Below, in pieces: positions 17,009 to 26,367 of a DNA stretch of 64,000 nt. The stretch spans positions 2,480,001-2,544,000 of the forward strand of contig JASGHO010000001.1 in assembly GCA_047602305.1 (NCBI GenBank), in the 5' to 3' direction. Each line of letters begins with the position of its first letter. Position 1 is the stretch's first letter. The position numbers and the translations under genes were made by a program. The stretch comes from Ancrocorticia sp047602305. GTDB lineage: Bacteria > Actinomycetota > Actinomycetes > Actinomycetales > Actinomycetaceae. The notes beneath the pieces were generated by a model, which made no database searches, was not told the DNA's origin, and was given only the letters and a program-made list of their open reading frames with translations.

Positions 17009-17064
17009 TGGCGGTGAGAGCGAGCTGAGCGCCATATATGGCAGATAGAACGCTCTCACCGCCA
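17009..17064. repeat. 56-bp palindrome upstream of the esterase gene
   Basis: TGGCGGTGAGAGCG (17009-17022) is perfectly complementary to CGCTCTCACCGCCA (17051-17064). The loop carries GCCATATATGGC, itself palindromic, recalling the GCCGTATACGGC centre of the 55-bp family. It could be an operator or a dispersed element. Confidence 0.7.
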
Positions 17065-17113
17065 TAAAGTATCGCACCTCCGCGAAACCCTGCCCTGCAC
17101 CCCACCTCGCGCC

Positions 17114-17225
17114 TACGCAACAACCGCCGTCTCTACGCAACAAGCACCTCGTGCCACCGGTTCACTGGCTGCACCCGCGCAACAAACCCCACACCTACGC
17201 AACAAACCCGGAATCCACGCAACAA
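17114..17225. promoter_or_regulatory. Phased array of five CGCAACAA direct repeats
   Basis: CGCAACAA begins at 17116, 17136, 17178, 17198 and 17218. Steps of 20, 42, 20 and 20 bp put all sites on one face of the helix, with one vacant position near 17157. The array sits between the divergent esterase and GH13 genes. It looks like a multi-site operator or activator array. Confidence 0.65.
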
Positions 17226-17366
17226 CAACGCAAAAGCCTTCCGTATCCCGCGTCACATCCTCTACTTTGGGTTCACGGGACGCCTCCGTTTCCTGAAACC
17301 TCGACGGAACGCGGCGCCTCGTCAATCTCGCAGTCAGAGCCGACGGTTCACCCACCCCCGAACCAC

Positions 17367-17416
17367 GAGAACCACTGAGCAAGAGAACCACCGAGCAACC
17401 GAGAACCACCAAGCAA
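17367..17416. repeat. Three 16-bp repeats just before the GH13 start
   Basis: GAGAACCACYRAGCAA occurs at 17367-17382, 17383-17398 and 17401-17416, directly ahead of the ribosome binding site AAGGACG. It may act in the mRNA leader or be a slippage product. Confidence 0.75.
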
Positions 17417-17428
17417 CAAGGACGTGCG

Positions 17429-19288
17429 ATGAGTTTCCAGAACAAGACGATCTACCAGATCTATCCCCGTTCCTTCCGCGACTCCACCGGCTCCGGCGTG
17501 GGCGACCTGCGCGGCATCATCGAGAAGGTCCCTTACATCGCCTCGCTCGGCGTAGAGATGGTCTGGTTCAACCCCTTCTTCGTCTCCCCGCAGCGCGACA
17601 ACGGCTACGACATCGCCGACTACCGCGCCATCAACCCCGCCCTCGGCACCATGGAGGATTTCGAGGAACTTGTCGCCGCGCTCGGTGCCCATGGCATCGG
17701 CGTCATGCTCGACATGGTCCTCAACCACACCTCCACCCAGCATGAATGGTTCCAGCGCGCGCTCGCCGGCGAGAAGGAGTACCAGGACTTCTACTACCTG
17801 CGCCCGGCCCGCCCCACCGCGTCCACCACCATTCCCGACGACGACGAATTCCCGGTCACCTCCGATTCTGCCCCCGTCTCCAGCCTCCCCGGCGCCGTCT
17901 CGTCCGTCTCCGAACCCACTCCCAAATCGGCCCCCGGCGGCCCCAACGGTGAGCTCCCCAACAACTGGGTCTCCAAGTTCGGCGGCAATGCCTGGGCTCC
18001 CTTCACTGCCGCCGCAGCAGCCACCGGCATCTCCGAGAGCAACGCCAAAACCAACGGTTTCACGCTCAATCCCGCAGGTCTGCACGCCGGTAACCCTGAT
18101 CTTTACTACCTTCACCTCTTCGACATCACCCAGGCCGACCTCAACTGGCATAATCCGCGTGTGCGTCAGGAGATGGCGGACATCGTCTCCTTCTGGCGCG
18201 ACAAGGGGGTGAAGGGCTTCCGCTTCGACGTCATCAATCTCATCGGCAAGCCCGAGGATCTCCCCTCCGCCCCCGAAGGCACTGATGATCGCGCCATGTA
18301 CACCGACGCCCCTCTCGTCATCACCTTCCTGCGCGAGCTCGCCGCGGCGAGCTTTGGCCAGGATCCGGAGATCGTCACCGTGGGCGAGATGTCCTCCACC
18401 TCGATTGAGAAGTGCATCCTCTACACGAATCCGGAGAACGAGGCGCTCTCCATGGCCTTCAACTTCCACCACCTCAAGGTGGATTACGTGGATGGCAAGA
18501 AGTGGAGCCGCATGCCCTTCGATTTCGCTGCTCTCAAGGGTGTCCTCGCGCAGTGGGGCGAGGGCATGCAGTCGGGCGGTGGCTGGAACGCGCTCTTCTG
18601 GAACAACCACGACCAGCCGCGCGCCAACAACCGCTTCGGCGACGTCGCCAACTACCCCAACGAGACCGCCACGATGCTCGCCACCACGATTCACCTGCTG
18701 CGCGGCACCCCGTACGTGTACATGGGCGAGGAGATCGGCATGACCGATCCCGACTACACCTCCATCGCGGACTACCAGGACGTGGAGGCCATCAACGCCT
18801 TCCACGAACTCGTCGCCTCCGGTCTCTCGGGCGAGGAGGCGTTCGCCGTCGTCCATTCGAAGGCACGCGACAACTCGCGCACCCCGATGCAGTGGGACGC
18901 CACCCCCACCGCGGGTTTCACCTCCGGAACCCCGTGGCTGCGGCCCACCAACCAGGCCACGGTCAACGTCGCCGCGCAGGAGGCGGGCGGCCGCATCCTG
19001 CCCTACTACCGCATGCTCATCGCGCTGCGCAAAGCCCTCCCGATCATCTCTGACGGCGCGTTCGCACCTTACGAACTCGCCCACCCGGACGTCTTCGCCT
19101 ACCTCCGCACCCACGATGACCAGCAATTACTCGTCCTCAACAACTTCTACGGAAAGCAAACGGAGATCGAGATTCCGCCCGAGTTCGTTGGCGGAACGGT
19201 TCTGATTTCCAATTACGACGACGTCGTCGCGCCCGCTGATACTGCCGTCACCTTGCGGCCGTACCAGTCGCTCGCGATACTTGCCTGA
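17429..19288 (+). CDS. treC: GH13 alpha-glucosidase, probable trehalose-6-phosphate hydrolase
   Basis: 619 aa. ATG at 17429 with AAGGA 9 bp upstream. A GH13 barrel of the oligo-1,6-glucosidase/TreC subfamily: start TIYQIYPRSFRDS, DMVLNHTS, nucleophile Asp267 in GFRFDVIN, acid/base Glu320 in VTVGEM and Asp395 in WNNHDQPR. It would hydrolyse a phosphorylated or free alpha-disaccharide in the cytoplasm. Pairing with a PTS EIIABC gene 30 bp downstream favours trehalose-6-phosphate, but sucrose or isomaltose cannot be excluded. A Ser/Pro/Asp-rich insertion of about 40 residues (around 132-170) interrupts the domain before NNWVSKFGG. Confidence 0.85.
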   Translation: MSFQNKTIYQIYPRSFRDSTGSGVGDLRGIIEKVPYIASLGVEMVWFNPFFVSPQRDNGYDIADYRAINPALGTMEDFEELVAALGAHGIGVMLDMVLNHTSTQHEWFQRALAGEKEYQDFYYLRPARPTASTTIPDDDEFPVTSDSAPVSSLPGAVSSVSEPTPKSAPGGPNGELPNNWVSKFGGNAWAPFTAAAAATGISESNAKTNGFTLNPAGLHAGNPDLYYLHLFDITQADLNWHNPRVRQEMADIVSFWRDKGVKGFRFDVINLIGKPEDLPSAPEGTDDRAMYTDAPLVITFLRELAAASFGQDPEIVTVGEMSSTSIEKCILYTNPENEALSMAFNFHHLKVDYVDGKKWSRMPFDFAALKGVLAQWGEGMQSGGGWNALFWNNHDQPRANNRFGDVANYPNETATMLATTIHLLRGTPYVYMGEEIGMTDPDYTSIADYQDVEAINAFHELVASGLSGEEAFAVVHSKARDNSRTPMQWDATPTAGFTSGTPWLRPTNQATVNVAAQEAGGRILPYYRMLIALRKALPIISDGAFAPYELAHPDVFAYLRTHDDQQLLVLNNFYGKQTEIEIPPEFVGGTVLISNYDDVVAPADTAVTLRPYQSLAILA

Positions 19289-19318
19289 TTTTTGACCACC
19301 ACTCACAAGAAGGACGCA

Positions 19319-21376
19319 ATGATGCCTCAAGATCACGATGAGATCCTCAGCCCGTTGGCTGGCAGGGTCGTACCCATTGATCAAGTACCGGATCCGGTCT
19401 TCGCCTCGAAGGCGATGGGCGACGGATTTGGTGTGATCCCGACGAGCGGGGCAGTGGTTGCTCCGGTGTCGGGAAAGATTTCCATGGTGGCCAAGACCGC
19501 CCACGCTTTTGGTCTGAAGACCGAGTCCGGGGTCGAGATTCTTGTGCACATGGGCATCGACACCGTGGAACTCAAGGGTGCCCCGTTCAACCTGACGATC
19601 GCCCGCGGCGACACCGTTGAGGCGGGCGCGCCGGTGGGAACCATGGATCTGGCCGCCGTGGAGGCAGCCGGCAAGTCCACCACCACGATGGTCATCTTCA
19701 CCAACCAGAAGAAGCATGGCGGCGATTTTGCCATCACCGAGGGTGAGGCTGCGCTTGGCGCGCCCGTCGCCACGGTGGGTCCGGCCAAGCCGAAGGCTGC
19801 GGCACCGGCAGCAGCTCCGGCCGCAACCCAAGCGGCGGCCGCGGGTGCGGTGGCGCCGTCGTCGGCAGATGATGCCAAGCGTGCCGGGCTGTCCGGCTAC
19901 GATCTGCTCGCCTACGACATCATCAAGGGCGTGGGCGGCGCGGAGAACGTCAAGAGCGTTATCCACTGCATCACGCGCGTGCGGTTCTACCTCAGGGACG
20001 AGTCGCTCGCGGATGATGCGTTCGTCAAGGATCTCGACGTCATTGACGTGGCGAAGGCTGGCGGCCAGTACCAGGTGGTGATCGGCCCGGCCGTGGGTGA
20101 CGTGTACGATGCCATCACCAAGCAGCTCGGTGGCACCGGCGAGGCCGTGGAAGCCGAAGAAGTGGAGAAGCCCACCACCGCTGTGGGCTGGTTGAAGTTC
20201 GGCTTCAGCTCGCTCATTGGTGTCATCACTGGCTCGATGATCCCGGTGGTTGGTCTGCTGGCGGCCTCCGGAATCCTCAAGGGTATTCTCGCGCTGCTCA
20301 CGCAGTTCGACATCGTGCAGGCGGGCACCAACACCTACACCATCATCGACGCGATGTCCTCCTCAATGTTCTACTTCCTCCCCATCATCATCGGCTTCAC
20401 TGCCGCCAAGCGCCTCGGATCCGACCCGATCATCGTGGCGATCATCGGTGGCGTGCTGGTGTTCCCGTCGCTTGCGACGATGTCCAACCCGGACGCCGAG
20501 GGCTACCACGTGGTGGCCCAGATCGGGAACACCATCTTCAACGGTGAGTTCTTCGGCATTCCGATCTCGCTGCCGCAGGGCAACGCTTACGCCTACTCGA
20601 TCTTCCCGATCATCGTGGCTGCCTATCTGGCCGCCAAGATTGAGCCGTGGCTCAAGAAGCACATCCCGCTCGTGCTGCGCTCGATCTTCGCCCCGCTCAT
20701 CGAGGTGTTCGTGGTCTCCGCGCTGGTCCTCGTGGTGTTTGGCCCGGTCATCATGTTCATCTCCGGTGGTCTCGCCAACGGCATCAACTCGATCCTCAGC
20801 TTCAGCTACCCGGTGGCAGGCCTGCTCATCGGCGGCTTCTACCAGTGCCTCGTCATCTTCGGCCTGCACTGGGCGGTCATCCCGCTGGTTGCCGCGCAGA
20901 TCGCCATTGACGGTTCCTCCCCGCTCAACGCCATCGTGTCCGCCACGATGATCGCGCAGGGTGGCGGCGCGCTCGCCATCTGGCTCAAGGTGAAGAACCC
21001 CAAGATCAAGACGCTGGCTGGCCCGGCCACCATCTCCGCCTTCTGTGGCATCACCGAGCCCGCCATGTACGGCCTCAACCTCAAGTACGGCCGCGTGTTC
21101 ATCATGGCCTCGATCGGTGGCGCGGTGGGCGGCCTGCTCACCGGCCTCTTCGACGTCAACATGTACGGATTCACCGGCGCCTTCGTGGGCTTCCCGTCCT
21201 TCGTCAACCCGGCCGGAATCGACGGCGGCTTCACCGGATTCTGGATCGCCTCGATCGCGGCCCTGGTGATCTCCTTCGGTATGACCTACTTCTTCGGCTT
21301 CAAGGAGTCGGACTTCGAGACCGCCAAGGAGGTCAAGAAGGTGCGCCTCGGCAAGCGCGAGCCCGCTGGCGCGTGA
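19319..21376 (+). CDS. PTS EIIABC sugar permease, probably trehalose/alpha-disaccharide
   Basis: 685 aa. The ATG at 19319 is chosen because GAAGGA lies just upstream; a TTG at 19292 has none. Domain order is EIIA (1-~150; phosphorylated His77 in LVHMGIDTVEL), an Ala/Pro linker (155-185), EIIB (190-~280; Cys217 in SVIHCITRVRF), then a ten-or-so-helix EIIC of the Glc/beta-glucoside superfamily (FGIPISLPQG, GITEPAMYGLN). It imports and phosphorylates a disaccharide. Having EIIA at the N-terminus is an uncommon order. The upstream GH13 hydrolase implies trehalose; specificity is inferred. A hairpin terminator follows at 21407. Confidence 0.92.
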   Translation: MMPQDHDEILSPLAGRVVPIDQVPDPVFASKAMGDGFGVIPTSGAVVAPVSGKISMVAKTAHAFGLKTESGVEILVHMGIDTVELKGAPFNLTIARGDTVEAGAPVGTMDLAAVEAAGKSTTTMVIFTNQKKHGGDFAITEGEAALGAPVATVGPAKPKAAAPAAAPAATQAAAAGAVAPSSADDAKRAGLSGYDLLAYDIIKGVGGAENVKSVIHCITRVRFYLRDESLADDAFVKDLDVIDVAKAGGQYQVVIGPAVGDVYDAITKQLGGTGEAVEAEEVEKPTTAVGWLKFGFSSLIGVITGSMIPVVGLLAASGILKGILALLTQFDIVQAGTNTYTIIDAMSSSMFYFLPIIIGFTAAKRLGSDPIIVAIIGGVLVFPSLATMSNPDAEGYHVVAQIGNTIFNGEFFGIPISLPQGNAYAYSIFPIIVAAYLAAKIEPWLKKHIPLVLRSIFAPLIEVFVVSALVLVVFGPVIMFISGGLANGINSILSFSYPVAGLLIGGFYQCLVIFGLHWAVIPLVAAQIAIDGSSPLNAIVSATMIAQGGGALAIWLKVKNPKIKTLAGPATISAFCGITEPAMYGLNLKYGRVFIMASIGGAVGGLLTGLFDVNMYGFTGAFVGFPSFVNPAGIDGGFTGFWIASIAALVISFGMTYFFGFKESDFETAKEVKKVRLGKREPAGA

Positions 21377-21406
21377 GCGTTGAATCGCTGAACGGCTGAC
21401 AATTAC

Positions 21407-21440
21407 GGAAGAACCCGGTCCACGTGGGCCGGGTTCTTCC
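21407..21440 (+). terminator. Terminator after the PTS gene
   Basis: GGAAGAACCCGG (21407-21418) and CCGGGTTCTTCC (21429-21440) form a perfect 12-bp stem with a 10-nt loop. Confidence 0.85.
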
Positions 21441-21600
21441 GCGTGTTCGGGGTTGTGGCTACAACAGAGGGCTTGCCGCCTCTATTGGCGACACCGCCGC
21501 TGTGGTAGCCGCACTTATCCGGGGAGTTCTTCCACCCTGGGTAGCAGGGCTTGTGGCTTCCCTAGTCAGTAGACTTGGTAGAAGTATGAGGAGGTCAGCC

Positions 21601-23217
21601 ATGCTGGGAACGAATCCGATGTCCCGCCGCGCCGCACTCGGCGCAACACTTCTCTGCGCCGCACTTGTTCTTTCGGGGTGTGGAAATCCATCCCCTGCAC
21701 CCACCGGTGATTCGAGCATCATTGTGCCGCCGGAGTCCCCGGAACCGAGCGTCACGGTCGGCGCCCCCGCGCCCGCCGGAGAACTCCCTGAACTGCCGGG
21801 CTTCGATCTTCTCTTCTCCACGACTCTCGGGGATTCGCCGACGGCGGCGCCGCCTCACCTATCGCCGAATACTCCGGCCGCTACAACTCCCGCACCCCCC
21901 GAAGCTCCTGTCACCTCCGTAATCCCAGCCTTCGACGGCGTCCTTGCGAGCGACGATCATGTTGCCATCTACACCAATGATCTGTCCGCACAGAGCTACG
22001 AGATCACCGGATATCGCATCTCCAGCGGCGCCCCGGAATGGAGTCACGAGGGTAGCGGGATCCTTAGCTGTCACGACGGCGACGTGGCGGTATGCGAGAC
22101 GAGGAGCTACGAGGGCGGCGTCTGGACTACCGAGGCAGCGTGGTTACTTTCCTTGGATTCTGGCGGTTTCCGGGCTGTGGATGTCGGAGCCGCGGGCACT
22201 TTCTCGTACGTGGGAAATGACGACGGCGACGCCTACTTCCTTACCTGGGACGGCACACGTTCAGTACACATGACGGGGTTTGATGAGTCCGGGGTGCCCG
22301 TCGTGGACAAGAATCTCAGAGTTACCCCGCCCGCTGCTTCCGCGAGTCCCTCCCTCGAGACATGGATGGATGGAAGTCACGCGCTCGTTGGCTTCCCGGG
22401 TGAGACCCCGGTTCTCTACGATGCATCGAGCAACCTTGCAACTGAAGTGGATGTGACTACTCCGTGCATCTCTGTTGCGGATGGAGTGGTCTGTACGTCC
22501 TCGCAGGATCCGGCGACGATTATCGGGATTGATGATCGTTTGCGGGAATCATGGAGGCATACCACGACGGCGGTCTCTCTACTCGCCGCCGCCTCGGACG
22601 AGGTGTCTGTGGAAGATTTCGCGGATCTGTTCCTCATCTCCCAGCCGCCGGTCACACAGATACCCGAGCCCGGCATTGAACCCGGCCCGGGGCACCCCAC
22701 ACCGGCCAAAACAGCGGCGGCGACGCCCGGTACGCCGTCGGCCCAGTTCGTCGTCGCCGGTATCACCGGCACCGTGGGTGCGAAGCCAGCGCAACCCACC
22801 TCGCGCGGTGAGTTCCCCGCGGGCCTGGAGCGGCTCTATGCCACGGTGGCTGACGAGGACGCAGTTCTGCTTGCACTCGCGGACAAGGCCCTGTCACTTC
22901 CCGGGGACCGTACCGTGAAGCTCGGCGAGCAGCGGGTGGAGTCCGTTGATCTTTCCCAAAAGATCGCCATTGTTCATGTGTCAGCGGCCAATCCAAGCCC
23001 GGGAGAAAGCGCCCCCACGCGAATCTTCTCCTCGATTGTGGTGGGGGAGGATGGCGCGATCCTTTCGTCGTTGCCGAGTGCTCGAGTCGCGGAGCTGTTT
23101 GCGGGATCGGATGTGCAGGGGCAGCAGATCTTCGCCCATACCTTTACCTGGCAGGACGAACATCTTGTCTTTTCTGACCCATCGCGGGGCACGGTGGCAA
23201 TCTACAAGCAGAAGTAG
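21601..23217 (+). CDS. Lipoprotein of unknown function
   Basis: 538 aa. The ATG at 21601 is preceded by GAGGAGG at ideal spacing. The N-terminus is a lipoprotein signal: SRRAALG, a hydrophobic stretch and the lipobox LSGC, so it is exported and anchored to the outer face of the membrane. A Pro/Thr/Ala-rich spacer follows to about residue 110. The remainder alternates short beta-strand-like segments with Trp-Ser and Asp-rich turns, as in beta-propeller proteins (YEITGYRISSGAPEWSHEG and later SYEGGVWTTEAAWLL). I do not recognise a family. A second Pro/Gly/Ala-rich stretch (about 350-385) interrupts it. It ends 9 bp before the S4 gene. Confidence 0.8.
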   Translation: MLGTNPMSRRAALGATLLCAALVLSGCGNPSPAPTGDSSIIVPPESPEPSVTVGAPAPAGELPELPGFDLLFSTTLGDSPTAAPPHLSPNTPAATTPAPPEAPVTSVIPAFDGVLASDDHVAIYTNDLSAQSYEITGYRISSGAPEWSHEGSGILSCHDGDVAVCETRSYEGGVWTTEAAWLLSLDSGGFRAVDVGAAGTFSYVGNDDGDAYFLTWDGTRSVHMTGFDESGVPVVDKNLRVTPPAASASPSLETWMDGSHALVGFPGETPVLYDASSNLATEVDVTTPCISVADGVVCTSSQDPATIIGIDDRLRESWRHTTTAVSLLAAASDEVSVEDFADLFLISQPPVTQIPEPGIEPGPGHPTPAKTAAATPGTPSAQFVVAGITGTVGAKPAQPTSRGEFPAGLERLYATVADEDAVLLALADKALSLPGDRTVKLGEQRVESVDLSQKIAIVHVSAANPSPGESAPTRIFSSIVVGEDGAILSSLPSARVAELFAGSDVQGQQIFAHTFTWQDEHLVFSDPSRGTVAIYKQK

Positions 23218-23226
23218 ACTGAACCC

Positions 23227-23607
23227 ATGGATTCGGTGCGCGTGGATGTGTGGTTGTGGAGCGTCAGGCAGTGCAAGACGCGTTCCTTGGCGACCTCCGA
23301 ATGCAAAGCCGGGCATGTGCGTATCAACGGTGAGCCCGTCAAGCCTGCTAGTCCGGTGAAGATCGGGGACGAAGTACGCTACCGCTTCCAGGGATTTGAC
23401 CGCATTCTCGTGGTGAAAGGGCTCATCAAGAAGCGCGTGGGAGCCGCCCAGGCGCAGGCCTGCTACGAGGACCTCACCCCGGAACGTCCCAAGATGTACC
23501 TCCCCGTCATGCAGCGCGACCGCGGCACGGGCCGCCCCACAAAGAAGGAACGCCGCGAACTGGATCGCCTCTTTGGTCGTGACGCCAACTTCGGGCACCT
23601 GGAGTGA
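23227..23607 (+). CDS. S4-domain RNA-binding protein (Hsp15/RqcP-like)
   Basis: 126 aa. The N-terminal S4 domain is complete: RVDVWLWSVRQCKTRSLA, then GHVRINGEPVKPASPVKIGDE split across the usual turn. The C-terminal tail is basic (RGTGRPTKKERRELDRLFG). Such small proteins bind rRNA or tRNA on the ribosome; some rescue stalled 50S subunits. It begins 9 bp after the lipoprotein gene and probably shares its transcript, ended by the hairpin at 23628. Confidence 0.88.
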   Translation: MDSVRVDVWLWSVRQCKTRSLATSECKAGHVRINGEPVKPASPVKIGDEVRYRFQGFDRILVVKGLIKKRVGAAQAQACYEDLTPERPKMYLPVMQRDRGTGRPTKKERRELDRLFGRDANFGHLE

Positions 23608-23627
23608 GCTATCGTGACTGGGCCCTT

Positions 23628-23661
23628 CAGGTTCGGAGCCTCGCTCGAGACTCCGAACCTG
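23628..23661. terminator. Hairpin between convergent S4 and PRD-regulator genes
   Basis: CAGGTTCGGAG (23628-23638) pairs with CTCCGAACCTG (23651-23661). It is placed to serve both converging genes. Confidence 0.8.
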
Positions 23662-23686
23662 GGCGTAGAGTTCAAGCCAGCGTAGG

Positions 23687-25597
23687 TCAGCGGTCGAGAA
23701 GGCTGTTGAAGGCGGCGAGGAAAGCCTCGGCGTCGTCTGCATTATCCAGTAGGGTGCCGACGTTGCCCGTCTCTGCCAGCAGACGGATGATTTGATCGAG
23801 GCTGTCCCGGAAAATCTGCCGGCCGTCGGCTGAAAGCGCGAAGAGCATCACCAGTCGCACATTGGACGCACCCCAGGGGATGCCCTTCTCGGAGACCAGG
23901 ACCGAGATCGCCGTCGTCGTTGCATCCATACGCATCGAATGGGGAATCGCGAAGTTTCCTCCAAACGAGGTACTTGACCGGTTCTCGCGATCCAGCACGT
24001 CCTCCAGGAAGTTCTTGCCCACATACCCCTGCTCGCGAAGTCGTTCACTCATGAGGGTGAGCGCCTCTTCCTTCGAGACGGGATGGGTGACGTGGATGAA
24101 GAGGGCGGGATCAATCAACCCGATGAGGGATGTTCGGATAATACGACGACGGCTGCGGGCCAACTCGGTGTCCACCGCTTCGTTGATGGCGGCGACGTCG
24201 TCGACGGTGAGTAGCGGACTGATGTGTACGAAAGGTGCGCTGGGAACGTTCTCCGGTTCGATACAGGAGACGATCAAATCGCTGGTGATGGTCCCGAAAT
24301 CCACATTCAGTGTTGTCTCAACGCGTTCAATGATTGCCCGCCCACGAAGTGCCCGCTTGAGGTCCTCGACAATCTTGTCCGTCATGTTGTGATAGGTGGG
24401 GATGGCCAGCGTCACTGTCAGGAGGTTGAGTTCTTCGAGGTAACGCAGGTAGGACATGCCCATGTGGAGGGCGAGGTAGGCGAGTTCGGCTTCCGCCACC
24501 GTGATGTCGAAACGTTCCTCGATGCGCTGAGCGTAGTCGAGCGCCAGGTCGTGTAGGAAAGGGTGGCTGTTCTTGAAACTTGTGCCCAGCGGGTTGCGCA
24601 AAGCCAAGCCCGATCGCGCACGCACGATCAAGTTCTGGACGTGCAGGGTGAGCTTGAGGAGGACCGCCGGGTCCGGAGGTCCAAGAAAATACTTCTCGGC
24701 GACGTCGTCGAGAAGCTCGCTGACGATCCCCTGCAAAGTGGGGTCGACGACGGATTGGGGTTCTCCCTCGTGGGTAGCGCGGATCGCGCGCACCGCAAGT
24801 ACCCCATACAACGCGTCCAATTCCGAGGACGGAAGAGAGATGCCGAACTGGTCCTGGATCACGTCGGCCAAAGCGCGGCAGACGTCAGCAATGGCCTTGT
24901 CCTTGTGCGCCAATTGCCAGCTGGAGGTCGGTAATTCGTGTCCGCCCTGAAGCCGTTCGATGGTGACGGCGGTGTGTAGCAGCAGGTCAGTGAGGGCGTA
25001 CTCGTTGAGTTCCAGATCGGAAAGGGCGATGACACCGTTGATCGAGGACCGAAGCCGTTCAAGATCCAGGTGGGCGTACTCTCGGCTGAACTCATGCCAA
25101 GTGGGGAGGATTGTCTGGCCATCCTGACTCACCATTTGGCGAACCAAGCGGCGCCGTGACCGCTCCGATCCCTTGACGTGAATGAGATCGCGATGCTTAC
25201 TGAGCTGGAGATCGTTCTCCCGCATGACTTCTCGGACACGACCGAGATCAGTCTCGAGTGTTGAATCACTGACGTAGAGCTGGTCAGCCAAGTCATACAA
25301 ACTGACCGGTTCATTGGATGATGCGAGATATCGGCACAGATATCGTAGGCGCTCATCGGGTGTCATCGCAGGAGACTTTGCGTCATCGCTACCTGCAAGC
25401 GCTGCCCACGCTCGCGGATCGAGTGAATAACCGCGATGGGTTGATACAACTATCGATCCGCGAGCATTGAGTTCAGCGACGTAGGTTCGAATTGTCCTCG
25501 TCGACACATGCAGATGCTCTGCAAGCTGCTTGCCGGAAACCGGCTGCGAAGCCCCTTTGAGCGCCTCGACCAAGGCGCGGCGCTTGTCAGGGCTCAT
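23687..25597 (-). CDS. PRD-containing PTS-controlled transcriptional regulator (LicR/BglG type)
   Basis: 636 aa. Order of domains: N-terminal winged helix (1-60; GKQLAEHLHVSTRTIRTYV), a second HTH (about 85-160; SLYDLADQLYVSDSTLETDL), two PTS regulation domains with conserved histidines (LLLHTAVTIERL near 210; LALHMGMSYLR near 390), an EIIB-like stretch and a C-terminal EIIA domain of the mannitol/fructose type with NFAIPHSMRMD. Proteins of this layout activate or antiterminate sugar operons when phosphorylated by the PTS. It starts 3 bp after the EIIB stop and is transcribed with EIIB and, probably, EIIA; the evident target is the divergent cellobiose-type locus. Confidence 0.92.
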   Translation of the reverse strand: MSPDKRRALVEALKGASQPVSGKQLAEHLHVSTRTIRTYVAELNARGSIVVSTHRGYSLDPRAWAALAGSDDAKSPAMTPDERLRYLCRYLASSNEPVSLYDLADQLYVSDSTLETDLGRVREVMRENDLQLSKHRDLIHVKGSERSRRRLVRQMVSQDGQTILPTWHEFSREYAHLDLERLRSSINGVIALSDLELNEYALTDLLLHTAVTIERLQGGHELPTSSWQLAHKDKAIADVCRALADVIQDQFGISLPSSELDALYGVLAVRAIRATHEGEPQSVVDPTLQGIVSELLDDVAEKYFLGPPDPAVLLKLTLHVQNLIVRARSGLALRNPLGTSFKNSHPFLHDLALDYAQRIEERFDITVAEAELAYLALHMGMSYLRYLEELNLLTVTLAIPTYHNMTDKIVEDLKRALRGRAIIERVETTLNVDFGTITSDLIVSCIEPENVPSAPFVHISPLLTVDDVAAINEAVDTELARSRRRIIRTSLIGLIDPALFIHVTHPVSKEEALTLMSERLREQGYVGKNFLEDVLDRENRSSTSFGGNFAIPHSMRMDATTTAISVLVSEKGIPWGASNVRLVMLFALSADGRQIFRDSLDQIIRLLAETGNVGTLLDNADDAEAFLAAFNSLLDR

Positions 25598-25600
25598 GAA

Positions 25601-25897
25601 TCACTTGGCGAGGAGCTTCCGGGCCTGATCCATGGCGGTCTTGCCATCCATCATGCCGTAGGCGCGCATGTCGATGACACCGCTGGGAATGCCCTTGGGA
25701 TCGGCCAGCTTCTTGACTTCCTTCTCCTTGAAGCGGATCTGGGGGCCAAGGAGGATGACATCGTAGTTGTCGATGACAGCCTCAAGCTCGCCGATGGGCT
25801 CGGCCTTGACGAAATCGCCTTCCTCGGCGAACTTCTGCATGTTGCTGACGAGCAGGCTGGTGGACATGCCTGCGGCGCAGACGAGTAGAACCTTCAT
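25601..25897 (-). CDS. celA: PTS EIIB, lactose/cellobiose family
   Basis: 98 aa. The phosphorylated Cys7 lies in the signature LLVCAAGMSTSLLV. Length and the GPQIRF segment match the cellobiose/chitobiose EIIB. It passes phosphate from EIIA to the incoming sugar at the EIIC permease. Co-directional with the PRD regulator directly downstream. Confidence 0.95.
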   Translation of the reverse strand: MKVLLVCAAGMSTSLLVSNMQKFAEEGDFVKAEPIGELEAVIDNYDVILLGPQIRFKEKEVKKLADPKGIPSGVIDMRAYGMMDGKTAMDQARKLLAK

Positions 25898-26034
25898 TGG
25901 TATCTCCGTATCTTTCGGTAAATATGTTGCGGCAACGATGCCACATTGTGAGTCTGGAGGATGCGACGTGACAGCGTCAACTAAGAAATCCCGCCAATAG
26001 GGTATGTCCTAGTTATGGCCTACTGGCGCAACCT

Positions 26035-26367
26035 CTAGTTCTTCGAGTCTAGCCGGGAATAGAGGGCAATGAACTCTTCGGCGAGATCACGAACGAGCAT
26101 GGCACCGGTGAGATGATCCTGGGCATGCACGAGGATGATGTTGACATCGATCTTGTTTCCGCGTGCTTCCTGGGTCAGCAGCTTCGTCTGGGAGCGGTGA
26201 GCCGAATGAAGATCCTCATCTGCCGCCACGAGAAGCTTCTGTGCTTCCTCGTAGTTTCCTTCGCGAGCCTCAGCAATTGCCATCATGGCCTGCGACTTTG
26301 CGTTTCCTGACGATGCGATGAGCTTGAACGCTACTTCGTAACCTTCGTCCATGGGATTGGTAGCCAT
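26035..26367 (-). CDS. celC: PTS EIIA, lactose/cellobiose family
   Basis: 110 aa, normal size. A very good ribosome binding site (TAGGAGG) precedes the ATG at 26367. The phosphorylated His81 lies in ILVHAQDHLTGAM, preceded by the helical GNAKSQAMMAIAEAREGNYEEA region (quoted in part as KSQAMMAIAEAREGNYEEA). It accepts phosphate from HPr and gives it to EIIB. First gene of the minus-strand arm EIIA-EIIB-regulator; about 140 bp separate it from EIIB. Confidence 0.95.
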   Translation of the reverse strand: MATNPMDEGYEVAFKLIASSGNAKSQAMMAIAEAREGNYEEAQKLLVAADEDLHSAHRSQTKLLTQEARGNKIDVNIILVHAQDHLTGAMLVRDLAEEFIALYSRLDSKN

